A stretch of 64,000 nt of DNA, taken from positions 5,456,001-5,520,000 of the forward strand of contig OX419757.1 of NCBI GenBank assembly GCA_948567375.1, read 5' to 3'. Under the pieces are notes generated by a model. The model saw nothing but the letters and a program-made list of their open reading frames with translations. It was not told the origin of the DNA and searched no databases. Made by a program: the position numbers and the translations under genes. Shown piece by piece: positions 48,461-58,950 of this stretch. The stretch is from Lunularia cruciata. Lineage: Eukaryota > Streptophyta > Marchantiopsida > Lunulariales > Lunulariaceae. Position 1 is the first letter of the stretch. The number at the start of each line of letters is the position of its first letter.

Positions 48461-50179
48461 ACGATGGAGGATTGATTCATTTATTTCAGAAGTTTGAATT
48501 TGTTATGTACAAAGCTCTTAGGAAGTTAGATACCATTTCATTCTGTGCCCTCCTTACGCGGAATGCACAGTGCTGCATTGGTCCGTGCGCCCTTTCTCTA
48601 AGACTCGACCTGGGAGCACCGACCATCTTGTTAATGATCACATAAAGCATCCTGTTTCCTTTGTTCGTATGGTTCAAGTCTCTATATTTTTCTCAATCTC
48701 GTTGACAGAAGATCTGTTACCTTTAGAGTCGCGTGCAATGGCAGCAAAAGTTCAGGTGATGTAATCAGGAGCTAGCCATGCATATCTATCAAGACTCCCT
48801 TGAATTTCAAAAGTGTAGGTACTGTAACAAAACGCCCCACATAAACCAGTCATCAATCTCTAGACGAGTGAATTTAAAAACATGGTGGTCAAAACCAGAA
48901 CAATCAATTTGCATGGCTCTAGGTCCAGTACTATTCAGGTTGTCGATCAACTATCGTTTGATCCATTGTAAAGTCAAGACGTAGTGGATAATTCTATCCA
49001 ACAGAGGTACCTAAGACAGACGGGGCAAGGGGGCCATATATTTTGATCCAAGGTATCTCCCAGTACCGGATACACTAGGGGAGGGAATATTGCGGCTGTA
49101 AATCAACGAGCACCTACCATGTGGATACTTCGATGCACTCTCTTCCGATCTCCGCGCTAATCTCTGGAACAGTTTATTCTCTTAAGCTGGAAAACGGATT
49201 GTAGATTGTTCCTTGGTCGAGTGACGAAAGTGGTTTCCCCGAGCAGTTTCCCTACACGCATTATTTTGGATCCCAACTTTTCAGCTCCTATATGCTCTCG
49301 TGATCGCTCACTTTTGCAGGGAAATCTCGCTGGAAATCTTGATAATATTCAGTACACGAGGTCTCGAGAATTTAGTGAGCACGACTTCGACGAGTTGTGA
49401 GCTTTTATGGGCGACGTTTGATCGCTGACCTGCAAGAACTGCTGGGGAAATTAACGAAGCTTCTGAGATGCTGCGGTACACAGATTCCACGACGACCAAT
49501 GCAAATCCAATAGGACTGAGCGATTACTTTCTAGTCTTTGCAGCGCAGGGAAGGGAGGCAAGGCACAAAGTGAAGTCCGGATCGTTAAGCAAACAAATTT
49601 CCTCGAGAGGAATTCGCGCAATTTCTCCATAAGCTGTAAGCGGATGAATTTGGGCAAAACCTCCAATCAGAAGTTCCCGCCCTTTTAACAGAACGTCGCA
49701 GCGCATAGAGCGACGTATCCGATCAAATGATAGCATTCCTTTTAGTCACGCTTTGGTCCTGCCAAACGCATCAATCAGACTCCTGTTCTGATCAGACTGG
49801 TGATGCCTGCCATCCATGGGAGAAACAGGAGAAAGAAGGCGCCTGAGAAACATTAGTAGAGAAACAGATGAGGGGCAGGAGATGGCGCTGACCTTCATCA
49901 GGTTAGCACTCTCAATTCTTTCCTAATCCCACTCTTCACCTCGTTGAAAGTTTCTCTGTTAGCAGCTCTTGTCAATGACACCCAATGTTCACCCAGATAT
50001 CTCCTGAAACTCCTTGTTTTACTTCACATCTAAAACAATACACTCTTAAAGAGAGCTCCAAAACGAGGCAAGATGAATCCTGCTTCGGAACTAGGAAGAA
50101 AATTGGATCGCAACCAAAAGCCCACCAAATGAGCTTTGGCAAAGAGTGGATTCTTAACTTACTGTGATGCATTGGTCCA
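48461..50179. other. HSPRO 3' region and upstream region of the TPR-SET gene
   Basis: No gene is recognised. A minus-strand frame at 49524-49736 (70 codons) begins with ATG and is GC-richer than its surroundings but has no known motif. It could be leader sequence of the following gene read backwards. No repeat family of the window is present. Confidence 0.4.
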
Positions 50180-52375
50180 ATGGACGAGGGGTTCCTCTCA
50201 TATATCATCCGGCTTGTTAAAGTTTCCAAATTTGAGGACACAGGCATAAACGAAGACGATTTTCTCGTTCCCACGTGCAGATGGGATACCGATGATGACA
50301 CTACCAAATCCTACAGTGTAGCGTTAGAAGAACAGGAAATTGAAGATTTCGCTCGCGCCATTGAGAATAAGGGAGAGGAATGTGAAAATTTGGAATCCTC
50401 TCATCCATTGCTGGTGATAACAGACGTTACAGACTACCATTTTGCTAGACTTGGAAGCAGCAGCGAAGAAGGTTGTCGCGAGGAGCTCTCCCCTAGGTGT
50501 GGAAGCGAAGAACCATCTCCAGGAAGCAGCAGCGACGATGCAGCTATTGGAACTGCGGAACCATCTCCTCGAAGCGTTGTGCCAGATGGGTCTACCGTCT
50601 GCAGAAGCACTGAACCCACTCCATGGAGCAGCTCAGATACATGTGACAGAAAAGAGCCCTCTGCTGAGATCAACAAAGAAGAAGAAAGAAAGAAAACCCA
50701 ACCATTTCCGTTCATTGTGATTGAACTGGAAATGATTCGCCGACAGGGTAACGAGGAGTTGAAGAAGAAAAATTTTAGTGGAGCAACTCATATGTACACA
50801 AGGTGCATCGAGAAGGGAGAGCACTGCCTACTTGACCCATCATCGTCCCAAGACATCATAGTTCAAATTTGTAAAACTTTGAAGCTGGCTTATGCCAACA
50901 GGGCACAGCTGCTGCTGAACTCAAACCAGTTCGACAAAGTTTTGAATGATACTGAGTGCGCACTAGTTCTCGACCATGACCATGCCAAGAGTTTGTTCCG
51001 CAAAGGAAAAGCTTTGCACTGTCTCCAACAATTCCAACAGGCTTGCCAAGCTTTCAGTGCTGCTCTTGCACTAAATCCGAAGAGCATGCAAGTGGCAGCC
51101 GCCCTACATGAAAGCATGAAAAGCCATCAACAGTCGATCTCCGGAGAATATGACATTTCCCACTTCCTTCTGCACTCAGGATCTCCTCCAGAATGCAGCG
51201 ACTATGTTGGTCCTGTGGAAATAAGAGAAGCTCCCTACGCTGGTCGAGGGCTGTTTGTCACCCAGCAAGTAGAAGCCGGCAGCCTTCTGCTTGTGAGCAA
51301 TGCTCTTGGAATAGCTTCAACTCCAACTTCAGATACCCAAGCTGACTTAAGCCTAAAAGTTGCTGAAATACTCATGCACAAGGCGCAAGCATCGAGCAGA
51401 TGGAAACATCAGCTGTACTATTTAACGGGTGGTAAGCCAGAACAAGACACTTTAGGACTACCGGAGATGAAGCTGTTCATTCCTGGGAGTGATTGGTCTC
51501 CTGATCCAGACCAAGACATAGAAATCTCTTTCAGTGACGTGGTAAAAAGAGTTGCTTTCAACACTTTTGATGCATCACGAGCACTCGCTGACGGAGTTGA
51601 AGTTGAATTGAAGGGGAAACCTCGATCGAGTAGGTCATCAGGCGTGTGGGTCCTTCCTTCGTTCCTGAACCACTCTTGTATACCAACTTGTACAATTATG
51701 TTCGTTGGAAAAGCTATGTTTGTCAGAGCGGCCCAAAACCTTGAGGCTGGAGATGAGCTGACTACCTCTTACACTGCATGCTCAGCTCCTGATCGCCGCA
51801 GCCGCATAAAATCATGGAAGTTTGACTGCAACTGCCAACGATGTCAGCAGGATCTAGCTCTTGAGCCACATCTGAAAGATCTGAGAGAAGAACTCGAATA
51901 TCACTGTACCTTCTTGTCAAGACATAATACAAAGAAAGACAAGTTGAGGGCACTTTTCAAGACAATTGAAATGGTCGATCGTCTTGAAACTGTAATTCAG
52001 TCCCTGTCAGTAGTGCTGGATACCAAACATAAGAATTGGGTGCGTGCAACATTTATGACTATCTACAACAATGATATGCAGGTGTCCCGAGTGTCGGGTG
52101 ATCTCACCAAGAAAATTCAAGCCCTTTGGAGACTCGCTGAGATTCAGGATTCCATTAACGGCGGAGGTGTACACTATGCGAGCTTGAGATTTTCATCACA
52201 CTTGCTATGCCATGTGCAGAAAAGATTTAGTCCGGATAGCGATGAGTTTAACAGAACTAAAAAACAAGTGATGCAAGTTTTCAAGACTGCTTTAGGAGAC
52301 ATGGGAGAGCCGTACTTTACAGAACTTATAAAGGTCAGATATGGCAGCCACTCTAAAAGGGATGGTTGGATGTAA
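50180..52375 (+). CDS. TPR-SET domain protein, putative lysine methyltransferase (SMYD-like)
   Basis: The frame has 731 codons from the ATG at 50180, with an in-frame stop at 50165. Residues 1-95 are unassigned; about 95-170 is a low-complexity Ser/Glu/Pro linker. Three TPR-like helical pairs follow (about 185-215, 236-262 and 269-302, the last with FRKGKALHCLQQFQQACQAF). The SET domain begins near residue 342 (APYAGRGLFV), with FLNHSCIPT near 494-502, the AAQNLEAGDELTTSY stretch and a cysteine cluster FDCNCQRCQ near 547. These are the cofactor-binding, active-site Tyr and post-SET zinc elements. There is no MYND finger, so it belongs with the plant TPR-SET branch rather than canonical SMYD. 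The substrate is unknown. The frame ends at a TAA that overlaps a consensus donor (AT/GTAAGT, 52372), so a last small exon may exist. Confidence 0.88.
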   Translation: MDEGFLSYIIRLVKVSKFEDTGINEDDFLVPTCRWDTDDDTTKSYSVALEEQEIEDFARAIENKGEECENLESSHPLLVITDVTDYHFARLGSSSEEGCREELSPRCGSEEPSPGSSSDDAAIGTAEPSPRSVVPDGSTVCRSTEPTPWSSSDTCDRKEPSAEINKEEERKKTQPFPFIVIELEMIRRQGNEELKKKNFSGATHMYTRCIEKGEHCLLDPSSSQDIIVQICKTLKLAYANRAQLLLNSNQFDKVLNDTECALVLDHDHAKSLFRKGKALHCLQQFQQACQAFSAALALNPKSMQVAAALHESMKSHQQSISGEYDISHFLLHSGSPPECSDYVGPVEIREAPYAGRGLFVTQQVEAGSLLLVSNALGIASTPTSDTQADLSLKVAEILMHKAQASSRWKHQLYYLTGGKPEQDTLGLPEMKLFIPGSDWSPDPDQDIEISFSDVVKRVAFNTFDASRALADGVEVELKGKPRSSRSSGVWVLPSFLNHSCIPTCTIMFVGKAMFVRAAQNLEAGDELTTSYTACSAPDRRSRIKSWKFDCNCQRCQQDLALEPHLKDLREELEYHCTFLSRHNTKKDKLRALFKTIEMVDRLETVIQSLSVVLDTKHKNWVRATFMTIYNNDMQVSRVSGDLTKKIQALWRLAEIQDSINGGGVHYASLRFSSHLLCHVQKRFSPDSDEFNRTKKQVMQVFKTALGDMGEPYFTELIKVRYGSHSKRDGWM

Positions 52376-53507
52376 GTGTCACAACAATCGGTCAAGATAT
52401 ACCCATGCTCTTTGTCATGAACGAGAGCGATGCTCTAGCAAGGAAGAGGTATGCGGTTTTCGTCCCCACTCAAGAATCAGGTACCGTGAAACGCACCTAC
52501 GATTGTCTCTTATCAACAGTAGAGTCAAGAGAACGTCTTTCACTCAATTACTTGTGACATATTGTATGCTGCTTGCTTGAAGATTCCGTGCAGGTACAGT
52601 CTAAACATCACAGGGCATATCACTGGCATAGTTTGAGACGAGTACTTATTCATCAAAGCAGACATGTCTTCTGCCATCTGACGTAACGTAAGAGTGATAC
52701 AAGCATTTACTTAGCTCATTTCATCAGTTAGTGTTCAACACAGAAAAATGAAAACCTTTGGTTCTGAGGTAGTCTTGACAAACATGACCATAACTCAAAA
52801 TCCCATTACAGAGTTCATAACTGACTGACTTAGTCTCAGGGTGTAAGGTCAATGAACATAATCGTACTACCAAACACAAAAGGAAGAGTTTGAACTTGCT
52901 AGCACCAAATCCTCGAGTACCACCATCAAACTCAAAAATTCCACCCGAGAAAGATTCCCCAGAACCCATGCCCGATCTACTCCGACAAAAACCCAAGGAC
53001 AAACTTGCAGTAACAGAAATCCTTATTTTGTGATTAATCCTAAAATACACGGATAAGAAGATACACTACAAAGATAGAAACTGGTGAGATCTTCTACTTC
53101 ACTGATCACCAGAACCTTCACTGGCTGTCAAATACTGTATTCGTCGTATCAAAACGTTTACAAATCCATGCTAAGAGATTCATGGACAATTTTAGTACAC
53201 GTGGGTAGCCTATGTGACAATTCGGGGTTACGAAGGACGCAGGAATCACAAAATACGCTTGACAACTTAATATCAGAACCCTAGCTCTGCTACTAGTCTT
53301 ACAACTTCCTTAAGCTGACCTGCACTATAATGTCTAGTACTCACTACAAGTTAGAGAACAGAGACATCCTTCCAGATAACCCCTGACGCGATCCAATCCA
53401 CCATCAGTGAAAGTAAACTTCGCCGAAAACTCAAACCAAAGCCAACTCGAGGATGAACAAGGTGGAAGCAGATAACTCCATTGATCTACAATTTCTAATC
53501 AAAACTC
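52376..53507. other. Convergent 3' intergenic region
   Basis: The two flanking genes point toward each other here. A plus-strand frame at 52366-52557 overlaps the end of the TPR-SET frame and could contain its last exon if the GTAAGT at 52372 is used. A minus-strand frame at 52724-53050 shows no domain. The rest is presumably 3' UTR of both genes. Confidence 0.4.
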
Positions 53508-54478
53508 TCATTCAAGAGCAGGTGCCTGTCCAGGCTCTGTAAACCCTTGAGTATCCACTTGGTCGAATACTGAAGAATCCATCTCCACTTGTGATTCCAT
53601 GGCCTCCTTAAACACAGCTGTGTCTTTAAATTCTGTCGCTCCGGTGTTGTAGGTTTTGACCGCAGTTCCGCAGGCTACAAGCTGCAAGCACAGCACTCAT
53701 TTAAGATTGAAACAAAATCTGGTATCAAACAAGCATCAAAATCTGTTCACGGAAATGGTTCTCAGTCCCACTAAAAACAAGAGAGTAAGAAAGTTTATTG
53801 ATAATTGACTTGCTATCCCTCTTAAACCATAAGCAGACAGTGTATTAAATTTGAGAGAATACCAGGCAAAATCCACCATTCCATAACAATAAGAGAGAAT
53901 CTAGGAGTAGGAGAAGCAAGAAAGAAGAAAAATTATGTCGCTCATGGACGGGATAGTTGAGAAAGCAGTGCATAGTTGATTCAAATCTTCACACAAAATG
54001 AAGCACCGAAGTGCCAAAGAGCAAACGCATGCCTAAATCCGACAGACAAAACCGAGTCATCGTCTATGGAAGAGACTAATGCAAGAATTCTTACCGAGAC
54101 GAGAATACCGAAGGCCCATAGGTACTGCATAAGAAACCCAAAAGTCTCCCACTTCTCGCCTTCCCAGAAGTCAGGCTCGAGCCCCTCCAATTTCTTCCCC
54201 ATCCACATGTCATCAGATTCCGAGCTCTCAGCAGGAATAGTGGGTGTAGACTCCACAGCTTCGGCAACTCCTCCATTCTTGGACTTCTTCGCACACACAA
54301 CCCACAAAGAATGTGTCCTTCCGCTGGTACTACTACAACCGACCGAGTTCAGCCTACATCTCTGCTTCAAACTCAAAGAAGGGCATCTCATTGCAGCGCA
54401 GCTGCTGCTCGTGGGTAACACCGACTGCTGCGACGACACCCACTGCAAGGACAACTGGGCGCTCGAAGTAGCGGCCAT
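53508..54478 (-). CDS. Conserved chloroplast single-helix membrane protein, two exons
   Basis: The minus-strand CDS joins 54478-54095 (384 nt) and 53681-53508 (174 nt) for 185 residues. The ATG sits in a CCATGGCCGC context. The donor is TCG/GTAAGA, the acceptor TTGCAG/CTTGTA, and the phase is 0. The first 55-60 residues are Ser/Thr/Arg-rich without acids, as in a plastid transit peptide. A conserved block follows: LEGLEPDFWEGEKWE, then a hydrophobic helix FGFLMQYLWAFGILVS/LVACGTAVKTYN that spans the splice junction, then GATEFKDTAVFKEAMES and an acidic tail ending APALE. I recognise this pattern (DFWEG, one helix, GATxFKDTxxYKEA) from uncharacterised plant chloroplast proteins but know no established function. 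A thylakoid or envelope location is inferred. It converges with the TPR-SET gene. Confidence 0.85.
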
Positions 54479-54721
54479 GGTTGTCTTACAACGACCTCAA
54501 TCCCAGCGAAACCCAGTTTCCAAACTCACCAAATTCCTCGAGTCCAAAACACACAGAGAGAGTTCTCTTCCTTCTCTCAAGAAATCTGGAAAGGAAATCT
54601 AAACATTGGGCAAGCGTGTCCCCCCATCCGACCGAACCGCGGATTGATTGCTGCGGATTAAATGGCCGCCGACTCACAGCTTCCGGCAGGGACGTCTTGC
54701 GCATGTGGCAGTCACGATTAA

Positions 54722-54957
54722 CGACTCTTTGTCCACCTCAGTAGCACGTCAATGACCCATAGGCTTAAACTCACGGTAGGGATTTGCAACCGTGGAGCTT
54801 TGTTGTGGGCTTTGAACGCCTTTCTCTTCACTCCTACGTGTGACTCTCAGTCCACCTCAGCGGCACGTCAATGTCCCATAGCCTTAAACTCGTGGTAGGG
54901 ACTTGCCACCGTGGAGCTTTGCGGTGGGCTTTGGACCCCCCTTCTCTTCCACTCTAA
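54722..54957. promoter_or_regulatory. Duplicated 117-bp block upstream of the chloroplast-protein gene
   Basis: Bases 54722-54838 and 54842-54957 are about 85-90 percent alike by eye: GTCCACCTCAG, GCACGTCAATG, CCATAGxCTTAAACTC, GGTAGGGA, CCACCGTGGAGCTTTG, GTGGGCTTTG. They lie about 245-480 bp upstream of the minus-strand ATG. Read from that gene each unit contains CATTGACGTGC, an ACGT-core element of the kind bound by bZIP factors. A regulatory role is inference. Confidence 0.5.
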
Positions 54958-55319
54958 GCGGACTAGAGTTAAAACTTTTTTCTTCTTTCATTTTAATTTG
55001 AAAAACTAAAATCAAATTTAGTTTAATTAATTTTAGCTTGTTATATATTTTAAGGTGATTGAATTTATCTAGGTTTTGTACACCCTTTTTTCATCTTCGT
55101 CGTTTAGTTAGCGTGGTGAGTGTTGTATTACTCGAGTTCCAACGTAGATTCTTAAGAACTATTACCCTTTAGATTACTTTATAAGATGAAGTTATTAGGG
55201 ACGTGACTTTTATTATATCACGAAGGAGTGGATACTTGACTAAGGAAAATATTAGTATATAGTAAAGATCATAAGGGCTGAGTAGACTTCTATATAGTCG
55301 TAGTCGAGATGCGGAAGAA
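54958..55319. other. AT-rich intergenic DNA
   Basis: Nothing recognisable except a short A/T-rich stretch at 54970-55060. The base composition drops sharply in G and C from here to the end of the window. Confidence 0.4.
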
Positions 55320-55870
55320 AGAAACATTGTAGTCACAAATCTCATACGATATGCAATTTTGAAGGAAGTAAATATGCCATCCTCTTTTTAGAGTGCACTA
55401 AAGCATTAATAATTAAGTATAAGAGTATGCAACAAGTCACATCTTTGTTCTTTTAACTTTGACGTTCTATGAAATGATGAACATAGACTGTGATATGTTT
55501 ATAAAGACTTATATAAGAACTTACCATAGTAAGTGAGAGAGCTATAACTTATACTTTTGTATTTTATAATTTATTGTAGACAATGGGTATGGATATCGAT
55601 TGCTTTATTGTGAGCACCTTTGATGTAATCCAACTAAATAATCCTTTTTCAGATGCTCTAAGGTTAGGTCGGCTATATGGCTTTCAAGTTTTGATAGCAC
55701 CTTTGATTTAATCCAACTAAATAATTCTTTTCAGATGTTCTAAGGTTAGATCGGCTATACGGCTTTCAAGTTTTGATATCTTAAATGCAATAGGACAGAT
55801 TTTTCATTGCAATGCTGTCATAAATCAGCCCCTTATTCTCCCTTGATGGGTCTTGATATCCCTTGTGCTA
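55320..55870 (+). pseudogene. Second decayed copy of the retroelement 3' end
   Basis: The sequence parallels 23530-23960: ATGCAATTTTGAAGGAAGT, AGTATAAGAGTATGCAACAAG, ATCTTTGTTCxTTxAACTTTG, ATGATGAACATAGACTGTGATATG, then GATATCTTAAATGCAATAGGACAGATTTTTC. Stops in every frame show it is dead. A unit of about 80 bp inside (GAGCACCTTTGATGTAATCC to CAAGTTTTGATA) is duplicated in tandem at 55604-55690 and 55691-55775. Confidence 0.75.
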
Positions 55871-57034
55871 TTTTAGTGCACACCTTGATTTAGAACGCTT
55901 TCTAAAGACCTTAAGTAACAAGATATCATACTTTGTTTGGTTTGGTTTGATATCATACTTGTACATATCATGTTATGACAATGTAAGTTGCTTTTGATTA
56001 ATCTATTTTGCAGATTTTTTGTGAAGAAATTGAAACAAGTGTAAAAGTAAAAAATTTAATAAGATTATACAAGCAAAAATAAGTCATATTTCTAGATTAT
56101 GACAAGTTTAAATATGATATTCATCTTGAATTGGAACTAATTTGAGGATAACTTAAATATTTGGATTATAGAGGACATGACACTGGAATATTACATGGCT
56201 TATGTATTTTATTTGAATGAGATGATGACCTCATAATTGGAAATAATATATTTTTTATAAATATTAACCTCATTGTGAATGTAAATTTGTTGACTAACAT
56301 GGATTTATTTTGATATTTTCATGCATGCCTCCAAATATTTACCTATATTTAAAACTAGAGTTTTATTCCTTTTTATAAACCTGAATTTCATATTTTTAAG
56401 AAGAATAAGATACCTTATTTCTTGATTTCTAACTTAAGAGCATTGTGTAATGACCATCTCTTTATGAAAAAAAATTTGGTTAGTTGTATATTCTTTTCTT
56501 AAGTTTATACTAGGTTATATCTTTCAAGGATAGAAAGTAGTTTATGCCGCTCACCTTTGGAGTGGAAAGCAACTACACAAGTAAGAAGAATGAGCATGAA
56601 GGAAGAAGTGCACACTGAAAGAATGAACCCAAAGAAAGTAAGTTGGAGGAAGGTGTGTGACAAAGGAGTATAAGACTGAAGACCTTCATTGCCACCAACC
56701 TTTGATCCAACAACATTTGCCTTGGAAGACCTTATATCCCAAAGGAAGTACAAAGATGTGAATGCACCGCCACTTGGAACAGTAACTGCCATCAAGAACC
56801 ATTGTCACACATCAAAGCATTTGCATGTGTGGATTGAGATTGCCAACCACAATTAAGTCATTAAATGCAATAATGAGCAAGCTGAGACTATAAAATCAAG
56901 ACTAAAGTGAGCAATCCGTTACTATTTGCAAGAAAACTGAGTTATGAGCCATAACAATCAATATTTTCTCTACCTTTGGTTCCAAGTTTCCACAAGCATT
57001 TGAAATAGAAACTCCTCTTTGACTTTGTCTAGAA

Positions 57035-57036
<2 letters not shown>
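55871..57036. other. AT-rich intergenic DNA
   Basis: No gene recognised. A minus-strand frame at 56505-56795 has hydrophobic stretches but no family signature and lies in low-GC sequence. Confidence 0.4.

Positions 57037-57121
<85 letters not shown>
57037..57121. repeat. (GA)n microsatellite, about 42 units
   Basis: An uninterrupted GA dinucleotide tract of about 85 bp. Open frames across it on the minus strand are artefacts that translate as serine-leucine repeats. Confidence 0.98.
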
Positions 57122-57126
<5 letters not shown>

Positions 57127-57928
57127 ATGATGAGAGGGGTAGAATAATGAGCACTTAAAGGCAACATAGGTGTGTGCTTGAGATAATCCTTGGACCACAA
57201 TCAATGAATAAATAAGCCTTGCATTATAAAGTAAAGATCATCATAGCAAGAAATTGTGCTTCTTGCTATGGAATTGGGAATTAAGCAATCCGGAACAATC
57301 CAAGAGATCAGGGAGAATAGGGAACTTGAGAATGTCAATTGAGAGGAAACTTATTTGCTTGGACCAAGGAGCATCAAAGAGATGTCTTCAACCAAGAGAA
57401 CTCCATACCAATAACAATATCCCTAGAGATCTAGTGGCATCAACTAGACAAGAGCTTGGAAAAGATTTTGAAGGCCTACATGATAAGCCAAAGACTAATA
57501 ACATGTGGATTGTAGAAACCTACAAGGACCCCGCATGGAGAGCTATAATTGAAGCAATCATAAAACTATTCAAGTCAAAGAAGACAACATATCTCAACAC
57601 CATCTAGATGATTTTCTCCCAATCATGTATGATGTGCAATTGGTCAATTGGACACACATGTTCTAAACCTTGACTCATGACATGTACAAAGACATGAATG
57701 AGGATGGAAGAGTAACCAATCTATCCCTATTTATACTACAATTCTATATGTGGATGAACCTTCTAACCAAGGAAGAGAGGGAAGAAGTTCTTGAGCCATT
57801 TCCATCTAAAGTGGTAGTTTGCATCAAAGCCAAAGGGGAAAGTATTGTACCATAAATACAATGCAATTGTAATAGTCTAAAGATAGAAGAACATAAGATT
57901 GAAATTCCCCAATACTCTAATTGTAATA
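57122..57928. other. AT-rich DNA with TE-like open frames
   Basis: A plus-strand frame at 57254-57607 (117 codons; NNMWIVETYKDPAWRAIIEA) is followed, after stops, by a second frame at 57670-57855. Neither matches a family I know. Their lysine-rich, low-complexity composition suits remains of a mobile-element protein. Confidence 0.3.
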
Positions 57929-58232
57929 CCAATAACTAGACATATGATCTAAAGGTGAAGTTTGGTGTGGTAACATCTGGAAGGATGTTTTACATGATGG
58001 ACTAAATAGATCAGATAGAGGTATCACCAAAAGAGTACTTCTACTAATAGCACAAAAACCAAAATATACTTGAAAACCTTAGAACCAATAGCTAGACATA
58101 TAATCTAGAGGTGAGATTTGGTTTGGTAACAGCTGGAAGGATGTTACACATAATGGACTAAATAGATCAGAAATAAGTATCACCAAAAGGATACTTCTAC
58201 TAATAGAGCAAAAACCAAAATATGTTTGAAAT
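57929..58232. repeat. Tandem duplication, about 150 bp x 2
   Basis: Units at about 57929-58078 and 58085-58232 share CTAGACATAT(G/A)ATCTA, GTTTGGT(G/T)TGGTAACA, TCTGGAAGGATGTT or GCTGGAAGGATGTT, GGACTAAATAGATCAGA, TATCACCAAAAG, and CTTCTACTAATAG. Confidence 0.88.
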
Positions 58233-58251
58233 CTTTAGAGGCAATTTTGAG

Positions 58252-58950
58252 GGCCTAAATGGATGAATTAGGCTTAAAAAATATGCAGATTTTTTCCCCT
58301 ATGGAGTAAAGTTTGTCCTTCCCTCCCTCTCCCTCCTTGTTTGTCTCATCAAGGGCTTTCCAATGGTACCTCACCTATGTGATTTGTAGATTCTTACAAG
58401 AAGATTCCCTAAAGATTCCCTTTGGTCAACATTGGTTTGACCAACCAGATAGGACTAGATCCGACATGTCATCCATGCATGCAGCTAATCTGAGGGTAGA
58501 GATCAATGACATGTCACCAATGACAATCCATATATCTGATCCAAAGGTTATGCTCCCATTGAGTGTCTTTAATTTACTATATAATAAAGCCAAGGTGCTC
58601 CTTTGGAGCATCATAGTTTGAGTGTGCACTTGTGCTTTCTCTTCTTTGTTTCTCTACTACCCTCAAAACATTACAATAATGCTCCAAAAGAGCACTCTGA
58701 CATTATATTATAGTGAAGAAGAACCCCTCCGTGGAAGCTACATCCTTAGATTAAATACATAGATTAGTGAGATGTCAACCCTAGTTCTATTTGGTTGGTC
58801 AATCAAGTTTGACAAAAGGGAATCTTTTGGGAATATTTCTATTGAAAGTCATAATAGAATGGAAGTTATACCGTTAGAAAAATCTTGATGAGAAAATCTA
58901 TGCAAGAAATGAAAAACTATTTTTTTAGGCCTAATTCTTTGTTTAGGCCT
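58252..58950. mobile_element. About 700-bp foldback (long inverted repeat)
   Basis: The left arm (58252-58621) and right arm (58662-58950) are complementary for most of their length. Outer ends are GGCCTAAATGGATGAATTAGGC against GCCTAATTCTTTGTTTAGGCC. Inner ends are AAGGTGCTCCTTTGGAGCAT against ATGCTCCAAAAGAGCACTCT. Divergence and small indels are present, and the spacer is about 40 bp. A plus-strand frame at 58313-58621 is covered by the left arm and is not a gene. This could be a foldback transposon or an inverted duplication able to give a long hairpin RNA. Confidence 0.8.

Noticed and set aside
56902-57204. Minus-strand open frames of 76-100 codons with Ser-Leu repeats
   Set aside because: They are translations of the (GA)n microsatellite.
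58313-58621. 102-codon plus-strand open frame
   Set aside because: It lies wholly inside the left arm of the foldback and the matching arm is not open.
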